This document shows, piece after piece, positions 7,414 to 17,112 of a stretch of DNA of 64,000 nucleotides. Numbering within the stretch: the first letter of the stretch is position 1; each line of letters starts with the position of its first letter. The notes under the pieces were generated by a model. That model was not told the DNA's origin. It worked only from the letters and a program-made list of their open reading frames with translations, and searched no databases. Source of the DNA: an uncultured Sphingomonadaceae bacterium. Its GTDB lineage: Bacteria; Pseudomonadota; Alphaproteobacteria; Sphingomonadales; Sphingomonadaceae. The position numbers and the translations under genes are program-made. The stretch lies in the NCBI GenBank assembly GCA_947494305.1, contig CANLUL010000001.1, positions 1-64,000 on the forward strand, written 5' to 3'.

Positions 7414-10101
7414 CTAACCGCTATTTCGGAGTGCTGTTGCGATAGCGTTGAGAGACAGTTGAATGCCCTCTCCAATACGCGAATCCTCTTCCCCAGCGCG
7501 GAGACGCTTCATCAATTCGATCTGCAAGTGATTGAGCGGTTCGATATAGGGTAGGCGTAATTCGATGCTATTGAACAAGGACGGGTTTTTTGCCAGCAAA
7601 TGCGGTTGATCAGTAATCTCCAGCAACATATCCCGTGTTTGATCCCAACCGGATTTGATGCGATTGAAAAATGTTTGCCCCATATCCTGGTCTTCCACCA
7701 ATTCCGCATAGCGCGCCGCTATCCCCATGTCGGATTTAGCAAGCACCATTTCCATGTTAGAAAGAGTAGCCTGAAAAAACGGCCAAGCTTCGGCCATGTC
7801 CTTTAGTTTTGCTTTGTCGTCATAAGCAGCAAGTGCTTGTCCCACTCCATACCAACCGGGGAGCATAACGCGGGCCTGTGCCCAGCTGAACACCCATGGA
7901 ATAGCACGTAAATCTTCAATCTTGTCGCTCTTGGTTCGGCTGGCGGGGCGTGATCCGATTTTCAGTTTCGCGATTTCCGTCAGCGGAGTCATCTGGCGGA
8001 AAAAGGTGCGGAAGCTATCATCTCCATAGACCAATTCACGATATTCCCCGAATGCAGTCTGCGAAATTCCGTCCATTGCATCGGCAAATATTTTGTTTTG
8101 CGGTCCGTCGCTTTGATCGGGCTCCAGGGAATTGATCAGGACAGCCGAGGTCATAGCCTCCAAATTGGTTTCCGCACCCGCGCGGGTACCATATTTGGCA
8201 GCGATAACCTCGCCTTGTTCGGTAATCCTTATGCGGCCGGCCACTGTGCCTTTAGGCTGAGCCTTAATCGCACCAAAAGCCGAGCCACCGCCCCGCCCGA
8301 CAGCGCCGCCGCGGCCATGGAATAGCTGCATCTTTATGCCGGCTTTATCAAATATGGGCGTCAACGCATTGCTGGCTTTGAACAGGCTCCAGGTGGAGGT
8401 GATGTAACCACCGTCTTTGTTGCTGTCTGAATAGCCAATCATTACTTCCTGATGGCCTCGAGCTTTGGCCAGTGCATGCATTTCCGGAATGGAGAAAAAT
8501 TCGGTCATGACTTCTGGTGCGTTCTCTAGGTCGGCCACAGTCTCGAACAACGGAACCGACATGATTGGGCAGGTTGGAGCGTCACTCTCGTTCGTCGGAG
8601 CGCGATAAAGCCCGCATTCCATCAACAGAACATAGACCTCCAGAATGTCGGAAACGCTTTCACCATTGCTGATATTATAGTTGGTAATGACTTCCGGGCC
8701 ATATTTAGCGTGCGCATCGGCTGCGGCGCGAATGATGGAGAGTTCTTTTGCGGTCTCCTCACTATAGTCGGCCCAGGGACTGACCAGAGGACGATTGTTG
8801 GCGAGTTCGGCGCGGAGCAATGTTACTCGCGTGTCCTCGTCCAGCGCCAGATAATCCGCCTCAACACCGGCTTCTTTCAAAAGCTCCGCAACCACCCTTT
8901 CATGCACACGGCTATTTTGCCGCATATCGAGCGTGGCGAGGTGAAATCCGAATAGTTCTACGGTACGGATCAAGCGGCCCAATGCCCCCGACGTGGCAAA
9001 CACGCCTTTGCCACCGGCTTTGAGGCCGCGCGCCAATATAACCAGCTCTTCACGCAAATGCTGTGGATTGTCATAAGGTTCGGCAACGATCGAAGATGGT
9101 CGACCAGAAACATGACCACATAGTTTCAAATGTGTAGCGGACAATCTGGCATAGATTCCCGATAGCGCGCGACGATAAGGTTCATCTTTGCGGCTGAGCG
9201 CATCATCGCCGCTGGTTTCGGCCAACGCTGAGACCTCCTCTGGCACATCTGCAAGTTCCGTGGAGATCGACAGCTCCGCACCCATCGCGTGCACCCGCAT
9301 CAGGTAGTAGCCAATGACGGTTTCCGCTGCTCGCGATAGCGCTTCTTCCATCGCTTCCGCATCCACAAAAGGATTGCCGTCTCGGTCTCCGCCGATCCAG
9401 CTATTGAGCTTCAGGAAATTGGGCAGGCGCGCGCCCAGCATTTTTTCCCACTTGCCGTATAGACGCGGCAACACCGGAAGAAATACATCCTTCATATAGC
9501 TTTGCGATATTTGCACTTCATCGGTTACAAACAGCCGCTCTCTGCGTAGCGGACGGGTTTGCCAGAGCAGAGCAATCTGCCGCATAATCGCTTCGTCCAG
9601 ATCGTCGCCCTGAGGGGTTTCCGTCTTGCTGGCATCTTTGAGCAACAACAGTTCAGCAATACGCGCCTTGTGATCGATCATGCTCTTGCGACGAACTTCT
9701 GTGGGATGGGCGGTCAGTACGGGCGCGATCAACGCATCATCGAGCAGGGCCAGTATGGCGTCTTTATCTACCCCTTCACTGGCCAGCAGTTCGATGGCTT
9801 CTACAACGCTGGCTCCCTCTTCGGCAGCAACGCCCTGCCGGTCTTCCGCCAGATTGGCGAGTAGCGAGAACAGCATGAAACCCCGCACAAACGCCAAGGT
9901 CTCGTCCAGTGAAAGGGCATCCAAACCCGGATCTATCGCATCCGCATCGGCAACGCCGCGATGCCGGTCAACACTGGTTGAGCGAATATATTCCGTGCGC
10001 CGGTATAACTCTTCCCCGCCATAGGATCGGATGACATCGCCAAGCAGCTTGCCTAGATATTTTATGTCAGGATTTTGATGAACGGTGAGTGCTTCTGTCA
10101 T
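7414..10101 (-). CDS. ppc: Phosphoenolpyruvate carboxylase
   Basis: This enzyme adds bicarbonate to PEP to make oxaloacetate, an anaplerotic step. Signature regions are all present: VLTAHPTEVRRKS with the catalytic His, GYSDSNKDGG, and FHGRGGAVGRGGG. The frame is open to a GTG at 10248, which would give 944 residues and overlap the divergent hydratase gene. I prefer ATG at 10101 (895 residues), because this places the catalytic His at residue 132, close to His138 of the 883-residue Escherichia coli enzyme, and because the conserved core YLGKLLGDVI then lies 14 residues from the start as in that enzyme. Neither start has a clear ribosome binding site. Confidence 0.93.
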   Translation of the reverse strand: MTEALTVHQNPDIKYLGKLLGDVIRSYGGEELYRRTEYIRSTSVDRHRGVADADAIDPGLDALSLDETLAFVRGFMLFSLLANLAEDRQGVAAEEGASVVEAIELLASEGVDKDAILALLDDALIAPVLTAHPTEVRRKSMIDHKARIAELLLLKDASKTETPQGDDLDEAIMRQIALLWQTRPLRRERLFVTDEVQISQSYMKDVFLPVLPRLYGKWEKMLGARLPNFLKLNSWIGGDRDGNPFVDAEAMEEALSRAAETVIGYYLMRVHAMGAELSISTELADVPEEVSALAETSGDDALSRKDEPYRRALSGIYARLSATHLKLCGHVSGRPSSIVAEPYDNPQHLREELVILARGLKAGGKGVFATSGALGRLIRTVELFGFHLATLDMRQNSRVHERVVAELLKEAGVEADYLALDEDTRVTLLRAELANNRPLVSPWADYSEETAKELSIIRAAADAHAKYGPEVITNYNISNGESVSDILEVYVLLMECGLYRAPTNESDAPTCPIMSVPLFETVADLENAPEVMTEFFSIPEMHALAKARGHQEVMIGYSDSNKDGGYITSTWSLFKASNALTPIFDKAGIKMQLFHGRGGAVGRGGGSAFGAIKAQPKGTVAGRIRITEQGEVIAAKYGTRAGAETNLEAMTSAVLINSLEPDQSDGPQNKIFADAMDGISQTAFGEYRELVYGDDSFRTFFRQMTPLTEIAKLKIGSRPASRTKSDKIEDLRAIPWVFSWAQARVMLPGWYGVGQALAAYDDKAKLKDMAEAWPFFQATLSNMEMVLAKSDMGIAARYAELVEDQDMGQTFFNRIKSGWDQTRDMLLEITDQPHLLAKNPSLFNSIELRLPYIEPLNHLQIELMKRLRAGEEDSRIGEGIQLSLNAIATALRNSG

Positions 10102-10241
10102 ACGTTCAGGCTGCACGGCGCTGCTGAAAGCGTCAAGAGAATCCTCAAATTGGAGCGGTTTATCTAACAGCGCAGGATAATCACTTGCATATTTTCGATA
10201 ATCAGCGAGATTTGGTTCCCCATATAATAGAGGATTTGATC

Positions 10242-11042
10242 GTGACACAGGTTTCTACGAAAGACACGGGTGCCATTCGCATTGCAACTATCAACAATCC
10301 CCCGCGCGGCTATATGAATGCGGAAACGGCAACCGAACTTTGCGATATCCTGGAAGCAGCCGAAAGTGACAAAAACATCAATACACTGGTTTTTACCGGT
10401 GGTATCGAGGGCGTGTTCATTCGGCATTATGATGTTAGTGAAATAGTCGCCGTCGCTGAAGGCTTTCGTGGCGGCGATATCAAACCTGGAGGCGATCGGA
10501 GTGCTTCGCCGGTGTACCGCTTGTTCGATCGCATGATTGTTACACCGCTTGCCACTATTGCTGCGATAAATGGCACTTGCATGGGGGGCGGTTTTGAATT
10601 CGCATTAACCTGTGACATCCGGATTGCCGAAAAAGGTGACTATCAAATTGGTCTCCCCGAAACCCGGCTTGGGATTATTCCGGGCGTTGGTGGTCTGCAA
10701 CTTCTCAGTCGGGTGGTCGGTCTTTCGCGGGCCAAGGAAATGGTCATGCGGGGCCGGGTAGTCGAGCCGGAAGAAGCGTTGAATCTAGGTGTTGTTCATG
10801 AATTGGCGGAAGGTGCTGCTCTGGACGCAGCATTGTCGGTGGCTCAGGAGTTGGCAGAGCGGCCGCCTGTAGCTGTCGCATCCGTAAAGCGCATGGCATC
10901 CGAAGTCGCTGCTGGGGAAACGTTGGAGCAAGGGTTGAGAAACGCTGAAACTGAGTTTGCACGTTGTTTGCTAGAAGGGGATGCGGCGATGGAAAAAATG
11001 CAGGCGTTTCTGGATGATGGTGAGGATATCACTGCGACTTAA
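10242..11042 (+). CDS. Enoyl-CoA hydratase/isomerase family protein
   Basis: I place the start at GTG 10242 behind AGAGGA, giving 266 residues; a longer frame reaches back to 10185. The crotonase fold is shown by the oxyanion-hole segment INGTCMGGGFEFALTCDIRIA and by LPETRLGIIPGVGG, with Glu in the catalytic position. Such enzymes hydrate or isomerise acyl-CoA thioesters in beta-oxidation or related routes. The exact substrate is not evident. It converges with a hotdog thioesterase gene, whose stop is 21 bases away. Confidence 0.88.
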   Translation: MTQVSTKDTGAIRIATINNPPRGYMNAETATELCDILEAAESDKNINTLVFTGGIEGVFIRHYDVSEIVAVAEGFRGGDIKPGGDRSASPVYRLFDRMIVTPLATIAAINGTCMGGGFEFALTCDIRIAEKGDYQIGLPETRLGIIPGVGGLQLLSRVVGLSRAKEMVMRGRVVEPEEALNLGVVHELAEGAALDAALSVAQELAERPPVAVASVKRMASEVAAGETLEQGLRNAETEFARCLLEGDAAMEKMQAFLDDGEDITAT

Positions 11043-11063
11043 TCATGCCCATATTGTCAGGAT

Positions 11064-11564
11064 CTAACTGTCCGGCCCTTGCCCAAAATCACGATCCACA
11101 ATCATCCATGAACCGGTAACAAAGGCGCATAGTTTGCCGGTTTCGCGATTGATAAATCGGCTTTCGACAATGCCTAGTCTGCGTGACCGGTTAACGACAT
11201 GACTTTTGACATCAATCAGGTCACCCGCCTTCATTGGGCGCAAAAACCGGGTCACAAAGTCCGCCGTGGACATAGCCTCCATTTTCTCACTGGTTGTTGA
11301 ATAGGCAAAAGATTGTCCGGTATCCGCAATCACATTGACAATACCGCCCTGAACAATGCCGTCAAAATGGGTGAGATGTTGGTCCACCGTCCATTCCATA
11401 TCAAATTCACCAACTGCAACACGGGTGAATTTTAAACCCGTCAGGTTCATTCCCCTGACAAAAGGCGGGGCCATGGACATATCCGGCTTTCCGTCCTTCA
11501 TCGGCATGGGCATGTCGATCATCATCTGTATATTGGCAACTGGATCATATTTGTCGTCAGTCAT
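11064..11564 (-). CDS. PaaI-type hotdog-fold thioesterase
   Basis: The start at 11564 follows GGGAGGGG and gives 166 residues; an upstream in-frame ATG at 11591 lacks such a site. The hotdog signature HFDGIVQGGIVNVIADTGQ is the helix-loop with the active acid/amide residues of the PaaI/YbgC-like group. It is followed by the strand set ending in GSWMIVD. It likely hydrolyses a small acyl- or aryl-CoA. Its neighbours (enoyl-CoA hydratase, P450s) fit a role in clearing CoA intermediates, but the substrate is unknown. Confidence 0.82.
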   Translation of the reverse strand: MTDDKYDPVANIQMMIDMPMPMKDGKPDMSMAPPFVRGMNLTGLKFTRVAVGEFDMEWTVDQHLTHFDGIVQGGIVNVIADTGQSFAYSTTSEKMEAMSTADFVTRFLRPMKAGDLIDVKSHVVNRSRRLGIVESRFINRETGKLCAFVTGSWMIVDRDFGQGPDS

Positions 11565-11746
11565 ATGAAAACCCCTCCCTGATTCGAACATTATAACACA
11601 GTCAAAATGCCAGCATTTTCTGTCGCGAAGCAGATGTGATGCTCAGCGGAATCTCTGTAAAAATATAGCTAATGCGCCATTAACCATATCCTTGGATTTT
11701 ACTGGCATTACGCCTCGTAATTTCAATAACTTATCTTGCGGGCACT

Positions 11747-13288
11747 ATGAAAAAATTATCAATCGGTACGGCCTTGTGGCTGCCACTAGCACTGACCACT
11801 GCACCAGCAATGGCGAATTCCGGAGATGTTGCGGCATTGGAAGAACGGGTCGCCAAACTCGAAGCCATGAACGTGCAACTGATGAATATGCTGCAGGAAA
11901 AGCAGGACGTTGATTCGGGCTACTATGAAACATCCTATCGAAATGTTCCTCCACCGCCGCCACCTCCCCCACCGCCAGCTCCCGCTTTGGGATATGGCGG
12001 CACCAGCGGCACTGAACGTTATCAAGACGAATCTCGCCAGAAGAAGTCCGGCGACCTGATCGGCACCAGTTCTGAATATGCCTATCGGATGCTCGATCAT
12101 GCCGAAAATGTGAATACCAAGCCGTTGTTAATCCTTCAGGCCAAACAGATGTCGGAACTGGATGACAGGGTAACAATCAGCGGTGGAATTACCGTCATTG
12201 CCAATCACCAGAAAAGCAATCGCGATTCCAAATTCGGTTGGCTGATGCGCCATCCCACATCCAACAACCAGGTGGGCGACAAGGCATCGGAAATTGTTGT
12301 ACATTCGGCTCAGGCCGCGGTCACTGCGCAGGTCACACCGAACCTGACAGCATATGCCGAGTTACTGTACAATCCTGAACAAAGCTTTGGTCAGGGTACG
12401 ATTACTGCGCTAAACCGTAACCAGGTACAGGTTCGCAAAGCGTTCGTTTTATGGGGAAATCTTGACAAAAGTCCGGTTTATCTGGCCGCGGGTAAGATGG
12501 ATGTGCCTTTTGGGCTCAATGATACAGTTAGTCCCTTCACTAATTCCACTACCTGGCACGCTTTTGCGCCGCTCGCTTATGCAGGTACTCTAGGTTATTA
12601 TGGGAACGGTTTGCACGTTCGGGCGACTGCCATCCAGGGTGGTGCACAGTTCCGTGCCGCCAACACGCCGGTAAATGGCACATCGACACCGTCGCGGGTG
12701 AACAACTTTGCCATTGATGGCAACTACACTCTGAACCTGAGAGATGATCTAAGCCTGATGGCTGGTGGCAGCTACATTCATGGCAGCACCTATTGCCAAC
12801 CTTATCCTGTATTCCACTTCAATCCGTGCACAGATAATGTTCCTGCATGGTCGGCATATGGGACCATAAACTTCGGCCGGTTAAAATTGCTCGGTGAATT
12901 CGCTTCCACGACCAAAGTTCTGCCGGGTAGTGCGGTGCCAGACCCGACCAACCCGTTGAGTGTTTTTGAGGCAAGCAAGGTTAGTTCATTGACCGTTGGT
13001 GGGCGTTACTCCCTGCCAATCCGTAAGGCCCCGATCGATCTGTCTTTTGAGTTTAGCGATTTCGTTGCTGGCGATGACGGTGCACCGTGGGAACGCCAGA
13101 ATCAGTGGGTTGCCGGTATTTCGCACTATATCATTCCCAATGTGAACCTGTTCGGTGAATTTGTTCGTACCGAAGGCTACGTGCCGCTCAACTTCTTGAG
13201 CGGCGGGAACTTCCCGGACGGAAGCACATGGTCTGACAGGGATGCGCGCTCCAATATTTTCAATATTGGTGTGCAAACCGCCTTTTAG
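11747..13288 (+). CDS. Outer membrane porin, LbtU-like
   Basis: The 513-residue protein has a Sec signal ending APAMA, then a short coiled coil (EERVAKLEAMN), a run of ten prolines near residues 66-76, and a long region of amphipathic strands ending in a terminal Phe, as in outer membrane barrels. The coiled-coil head plus barrel resembles the LbtU family, known in Legionella as a siderophore porin. Ligand specificity cannot be read here. The proline run probably spaces the coiled coil from the barrel. It converges with an HNH nuclease gene six bases away. Confidence 0.75.
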   Translation: MKKLSIGTALWLPLALTTAPAMANSGDVAALEERVAKLEAMNVQLMNMLQEKQDVDSGYYETSYRNVPPPPPPPPPPAPALGYGGTSGTERYQDESRQKKSGDLIGTSSEYAYRMLDHAENVNTKPLLILQAKQMSELDDRVTISGGITVIANHQKSNRDSKFGWLMRHPTSNNQVGDKASEIVVHSAQAAVTAQVTPNLTAYAELLYNPEQSFGQGTITALNRNQVQVRKAFVLWGNLDKSPVYLAAGKMDVPFGLNDTVSPFTNSTTWHAFAPLAYAGTLGYYGNGLHVRATAIQGGAQFRAANTPVNGTSTPSRVNNFAIDGNYTLNLRDDLSLMAGGSYIHGSTYCQPYPVFHFNPCTDNVPAWSAYGTINFGRLKLLGEFASTTKVLPGSAVPDPTNPLSVFEASKVSSLTVGGRYSLPIRKAPIDLSFEFSDFVAGDDGAPWERQNQWVAGISHYIIPNVNLFGEFVRTEGYVPLNFLSGGNFPDGSTWSDRDARSNIFNIGVQTAF

Positions 13289-13294
13289 AATAAT

Positions 13295-13861
13295 CTAGGC
13301 TTCCAGCTCAATGTCCCAATAGAGCCAGTCATGCCAGGTTTCGTGCAGGAAATTGGGTGGAAACGCCCGGCCTTTTTCCTGCAGTTGCCAGCTGGTTGGT
13401 TTGATTGGTTTCTGGGACAACTGCATATGCGCCTCTTTCGGTGTGCGTCCCCCTTTTTTCAGGTTGCAGGGTAGGCACGCCGTGGCGACATTTTCCCAAG
13501 TGGTCTTCCCCTGTTGGCGCCGCGGAATCACATGATCAAAAGTCAGATTCTCCTTTGATCCGCAATAAACGCATTCAAACTTGTCACGCAGGAATAAGTT
13601 GAAACGGGTGAAGGCGGGATATTCGGATGGTTTGATGTAGTTTTTCAGTGCAATGACTGATGGAATCTTCATATCTACGCTGGGGCTGTGGACATGCCGT
13701 TCATAACTCGACACAATATCGACACGGTCGAGAAACACCGCTTTGATCGCAGTTTGCCAGGGCCAAAGGCTCAGCGGATAGTAAGACAGCGGCGTGTAAT
13801 CAGCGTTCAAAACAAGCGATGGACAGCTTTCCGGATGTCTCAGCAGGTCTTCATGATACAT
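13295..13861 (-). CDS. HNH endonuclease family protein
   Basis: The 188-residue protein has the HNH fold: a first CVYC zinc knuckle, the ENLTFDHVIPRRQQGKTTWEN core with catalytic His, and a second ACLPCNLKKGGRTP knuckle. This arrangement is common in the single-domain HNH proteins found across alphaproteobacterial chromosomes, whose biological role is poorly known. No toxin partner, methylase or phage gene accompanies it, so a restriction role is not supported. It is divergent from gluQ. Confidence 0.88.
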   Translation of the reverse strand: MYHEDLLRHPESCPSLVLNADYTPLSYYPLSLWPWQTAIKAVFLDRVDIVSSYERHVHSPSVDMKIPSVIALKNYIKPSEYPAFTRFNLFLRDKFECVYCGSKENLTFDHVIPRRQQGKTTWENVATACLPCNLKKGGRTPKEAHMQLSQKPIKPTSWQLQEKGRAFPPNFLHETWHDWLYWDIELEA

Positions 13862-13956
13862 TGCTACTCTTCTCTCCCAACAACTGGTTGTTTTACAGTT
13901 CGCCCTTTATCTCTAGAACCGTGACATGATCGTGACACAAAGAACAAATCCAAACG

Positions 13957-14847
13957 ATGACGTCAAGAGTTGATGTAAACCAAGATGTTGTGGTGCGCTT
14001 TGCACCTAGCCCCAACGGCTTGTTGCATTTGGGTCATGCTTATGCTGCGATGATTGCTCATGATTATGCACGTGAGCGAGGCGGCAGGTTTTTGCTCCGG
14101 ATGGAGGATATTGACCTTGGACGGACCAAACCTGAATTTGTTGATACAATATTGGCGGATTTGCAGTGGTTGGGATTGGAGTGGGAGGGGGAACCTATTT
14201 TCCAGTCGCAGCGATTGGATAGCTATGCCGCAGCAGCTGAGCATCTAAAGGACATTGGGTTGCTTTACCCCTGTTTTTGTTCGCGATCGCAAATGCGAAT
14301 GCTGCAAGAAGGCCATCCACAAAAAGAAGGGCCTGATGGCCCTATATATGCAGGAACATGCCGTCATTTGGATCAGCAGGAAGTTGCGAGCCGAATGGAA
14401 ACAGAACCGAATAGCTGGCGCTTGGATGTCGCAAAGGCAGCCAAACTCACGGGGCCGCTTTCCTGGCACGATGAAAGACACGGTGAGCAGTTAGCATCTC
14501 CGGAAACATTGGGTGATGTTGTCTTGATCCCAAAAGAAACCCCGGTGGCATATCATCTGGCCGTAACTCTCGACGATGCGCGCGATGGCATCACACATGT
14601 GGTGCGCGGCCAAGATCTATTTGCCTCTACCCATATACATCGGTTGTTACAGGCGTTGTTAAATTTGCCCGCACCGATTTACGTGCATCACGCGCTGCTG
14701 TTGGATGAAAGTGGTTCCAAATTGGCAAAGAGTCGGGATTCTGCATCTTTGTCCGTATTGAGAATGCGGGGTATCGACGGGTACAAGGTCATACAAGAAT
14801 TGAGAGAAGGAAACTTCCCGGTTGGAATCTCTCTTTCAGAAGGTTAA
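13957..14847 (+). CDS. gluQ: Glutamyl-Q tRNA(Asp) synthetase
   Basis: The 296-residue protein resembles the catalytic domain of glutamyl-tRNA synthetase without its anticodon-binding domain. It carries VRFAPSPNGLLHLGHAYAAM (HIGH motif), the zinc-binding cysteines in YPCFCSR and a later Cys, and a KMSKS-like SGSKLAKS. These are the marks of GluQ-RS, which attaches glutamate to the queuosine base of tRNA(Asp). A queF gene for queuosine precursor synthesis also lies in the window at 32522. An HIG1 protein gene follows after nine bases. Confidence 0.92.
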   Translation: MTSRVDVNQDVVVRFAPSPNGLLHLGHAYAAMIAHDYARERGGRFLLRMEDIDLGRTKPEFVDTILADLQWLGLEWEGEPIFQSQRLDSYAAAAEHLKDIGLLYPCFCSRSQMRMLQEGHPQKEGPDGPIYAGTCRHLDQQEVASRMETEPNSWRLDVAKAAKLTGPLSWHDERHGEQLASPETLGDVVLIPKETPVAYHLAVTLDDARDGITHVVRGQDLFASTHIHRLLQALLNLPAPIYVHHALLLDESGSKLAKSRDSASLSVLRMRGIDGYKVIQELREGNFPVGISLSEG

Positions 14848-14856
14848 GGACACAAT

Positions 14857-15087
14857 ATGAACTTTGTTTTGATAGCTATGATCGTTTTGGCCGTAGGCGC
14901 TGTGGTTTTTGCACTTGTGCGCGGCCTAATCGCTTTCGCCAATATGGAACCCGATAACGTCGATAGCGACGGCATTACGGCGAGCCATAAAAAGCAAAAT
15001 GAAATGATGTTTGCTCGTATCAAGTATCAGGCAATTGCCGTGGTGTTTGTGATCATCTTGCTGATGCTGGCGGGCGGCCAGAGCTAA
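14857..15087 (+). CDS. HIG1-domain twin transmembrane protein
   Basis: The 76-residue protein has two hydrophobic helices (residues 3-24 and 55-73) joined by a polar loop with FARIKYQ before the second helix, matching the HIG1 domain. In mitochondria such proteins stabilise respiratory complexes; in alphaproteobacteria their role is less clear. The gene sits between gluQ and the adenosyltransferase gene with short spacings, so it is probably in one transcript with them. Confidence 0.8.
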   Translation: MNFVLIAMIVLAVGAVVFALVRGLIAFANMEPDNVDSDGITASHKKQNEMMFARIKYQAIAVVFVIILLMLAGGQS

Positions 15088-15097
15088 GCCATCACCG

Positions 15098-15676
15098 ATG
15101 GTTAAACTCAATAAAATCTACACAAAAACCGGCGATGACGGGACCACCGGATTGGTCGATGGTTCGCGCATAGCGAAAAATGATCCGCGCATGGCCGCTA
15201 TTGGTGATGTGGATGAACTGAATAGCGCAATTGGTGTTGCCATCTGTTCAGTCGCTGAAAAACCCTTGGTCGCCAAGTTGCGTATCATTCAAAATGATCT
15301 GTTTGATCTGGGCGCTGATCTTGCAACGCCAGCGGACGAGGGCGATAATTTTGAGCCATCGGAAATGATCTTGCGCATCACAGCTTCACAGGTCGAGCGT
15401 TTGGAAAGCGATATTGACGAGGCAAACGATCAGCTAGAACCACTCACGAGCTTCATTTTACCCGGCGGCAAGGATGATGCGGCGGCTATTCATCTGGCGC
15501 GAGCGATATGCCGAAGAACCGAACGCACCGCAGTGACTGCATCGCAATCGGTTGCGATTAATCCACAAGCTCTGGCCTATATCAACCGTCTGTCAGACTA
15601 TTTGTTCGTCCTCGGGCGATTGCTTAATGACGGCGGCAAGGCGGACATTCTTTGGGTGCCTGGCGCATCGCGATAG
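15098..15676 (+). CDS. Cob(I)alamin adenosyltransferase, PduO type
   Basis: The 192-residue protein begins with KIYTKTGDDGTTGLVDG, the ATP-binding P-loop-like segment of PduO-type ATP:cob(I)alamin adenosyltransferases. It also has DELNSAIG, FILPGG, and RRTERTAV, which lines the active site. The enzyme makes adenosylcobalamin for B12-dependent mutases. It starts ten bases after the HIG1 gene. Confidence 0.93.
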   Translation: MVKLNKIYTKTGDDGTTGLVDGSRIAKNDPRMAAIGDVDELNSAIGVAICSVAEKPLVAKLRIIQNDLFDLGADLATPADEGDNFEPSEMILRITASQVERLESDIDEANDQLEPLTSFILPGGKDDAAAIHLARAICRRTERTAVTASQSVAINPQALAYINRLSDYLFVLGRLLNDGGKADILWVPGASR

Positions 15677-15734
15677 GCGTGTTGGCGAGCGAAAGTTACA
15701 GTTATTTGCAACCCGCTGGCGCAAATATGCGTTA

Positions 15735-15762
15735 TTGACCTATAAATTGTTCGCGCTATGTT
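15735..15762 (+). promoter_or_regulatory. Sigma-70-like promoter of egtBD
   Basis: TTGACC at 15735-15740 and TATGTT at 15757-15762 are separated by 16 bases. A transcript from here would start near 15770, just ahead of the CGGAGA ribosome binding site at 15781-15786. The match is by eye. Confidence 0.5.
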
Positions 15763-15793
15763 CTGAGCAACATCGCATTCCGGAGACTGGACT

Positions 15794-17077
15794 ATCGCTA
15801 CCCAACCCAAAAATCCGGAAATTGACCATTCGGTTTTAACGGATCGTTTTGTAGAAGTTCGCAATGCAACCGTTGCTCTTACTGACGGGCTTTCCGATGC
15901 AGATGCTACCGTGCAATCGATGGAAGATGCATCGCCAGCCAAATGGCATTTGGCGCATACGACCTGGTTTTTTGAAACCTTTATCCTGCGCGATCATGTA
16001 GATGGATATAGCCATTTTCGTGATGGCTATGATTATCTGTTCAACAGCTATTACGAGGCTGAGGGCGCCCGCCACACGCGCGCGGCACGCGGGATGATCA
16101 CCCGGCCATCATTGGATGAGATAAAACGCTATCGAATATGGGTCGATGAAGAGATGATTAAAGCGATCCCAGCGTTTGATGAAAAATGCTTGGAACTTGT
16201 TGCGCTTGGTCTGCATCATGAACAGCAACATCAAGAACTTTTGTTGACCGATGTGAAGCATATGTTGGCGCAGAATCCCTTAAAACCAGCATGGTTCGCG
16301 TCTGATGATGATCGCCACAGATCATCCCATGTGCCACTGGATTGGATCGAAGGCAAAACCGGAATCGTTGAGATAGGCCATGATGGAAATGGCTTTGCCT
16401 TTGATTGTGAAGGGCCGCGCCATCAGGTGCTGTTGACGCCGCATGCACTGGCCAATCGATGCGTGACTAATGCCGAATGGACCGAGTTTATCGAAGATGG
16501 CGGTTACCGGAAACCGGAATATTGGCTGTCAGATGGTTGGGCATGGGTGCAGCGCGAAGATATTCAATCGCCACTCTATTGGGAAGAAACAAACGGCAGT
16601 TGGCGCTGGTTCACGCTGAATGGCTTGCAGCATGTCGACCCGCATGCACCGGTGACCCATATCAGCCTGTATGAAGCCGACGCTTTTGCCACTTGGGCCA
16701 ACAAAAAATGGGATGGTGTCCGACTGCCAACAGAAGTGGAGTGGGAGAGCGCTGCTGCTTCGGTTGAGATTCGGCCGAATGATGCGTCTTGCCATCATGT
16801 GCGACCCCGCGGCCCCGCAACCGATAGCGAAGGACTGACGCAAATGTTCGGTGATGTTTGGGAATGGACTGGCAGCGCGTATCGCCCCTATCCCGCCTTC
16901 AAACCCGTGGACGGTGCGGTCGGTGAGTATAATGGCAAGTTCATGTCAGGACAGTTTGTCCTAAGGGGCGGTAGCTGTGCAACGCCAGAGCAACATATAC
17001 GGCCATCCTATCGCAATTTCTTTTATCCCCATCAGCGTTGGCAGTTTACCGGTCTACGTCTGGCAAAAGACATATAA
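15794..17077 (+). CDS. egtB: Ergothioneine biosynthesis protein EgtB
   Basis: EgtB is the iron-dependent sulfoxide synthase that joins hercynine to a thiol donor. The N-terminal DinB-like domain carries the iron ligands in KWHLAHTTWFFE and HHEQQHQE; the C-terminal formylglycine-enzyme-like domain ends with LRGGSC, RPSYRNFFYP and GLRLAKD. The conserved first helix (RFVEVRNATVALTDGL) lies upstream of the first ordinary start codon (GTG 15911). Between the in-frame stop at 15764-15766 and that GTG there is no ATG, GTG or TTG. I therefore propose ATC at 15794, eight bases after CGGAGA, giving about 427 residues, the usual length. The start is uncertain; the gene is not. Confidence 0.85.
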   Translation: MATQPKNPEIDHSVLTDRFVEVRNATVALTDGLSDADATVQSMEDASPAKWHLAHTTWFFETFILRDHVDGYSHFRDGYDYLFNSYYEAEGARHTRAARGMITRPSLDEIKRYRIWVDEEMIKAIPAFDEKCLELVALGLHHEQQHQELLLTDVKHMLAQNPLKPAWFASDDDRHRSSHVPLDWIEGKTGIVEIGHDGNGFAFDCEGPRHQVLLTPHALANRCVTNAEWTEFIEDGGYRKPEYWLSDGWAWVQREDIQSPLYWEETNGSWRWFTLNGLQHVDPHAPVTHISLYEADAFATWANKKWDGVRLPTEVEWESAAASVEIRPNDASCHHVRPRGPATDSEGLTQMFGDVWEWTGSAYRPYPAFKPVDGAVGEYNGKFMSGQFVLRGGSCATPEQHIRPSYRNFFYPHQRWQFTGLRLAKDI

Positions 17078-17112
17078 CTCACAGATAACCAAGCGCTGAG
17101 GACGCCTTCCCC

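Noticed and set aside
11745-12176. Minus-strand open frame inside the LbtU-like porin gene
   Set aside because: It is antisense to a well-supported protein, driven by the proline/glycine bias.
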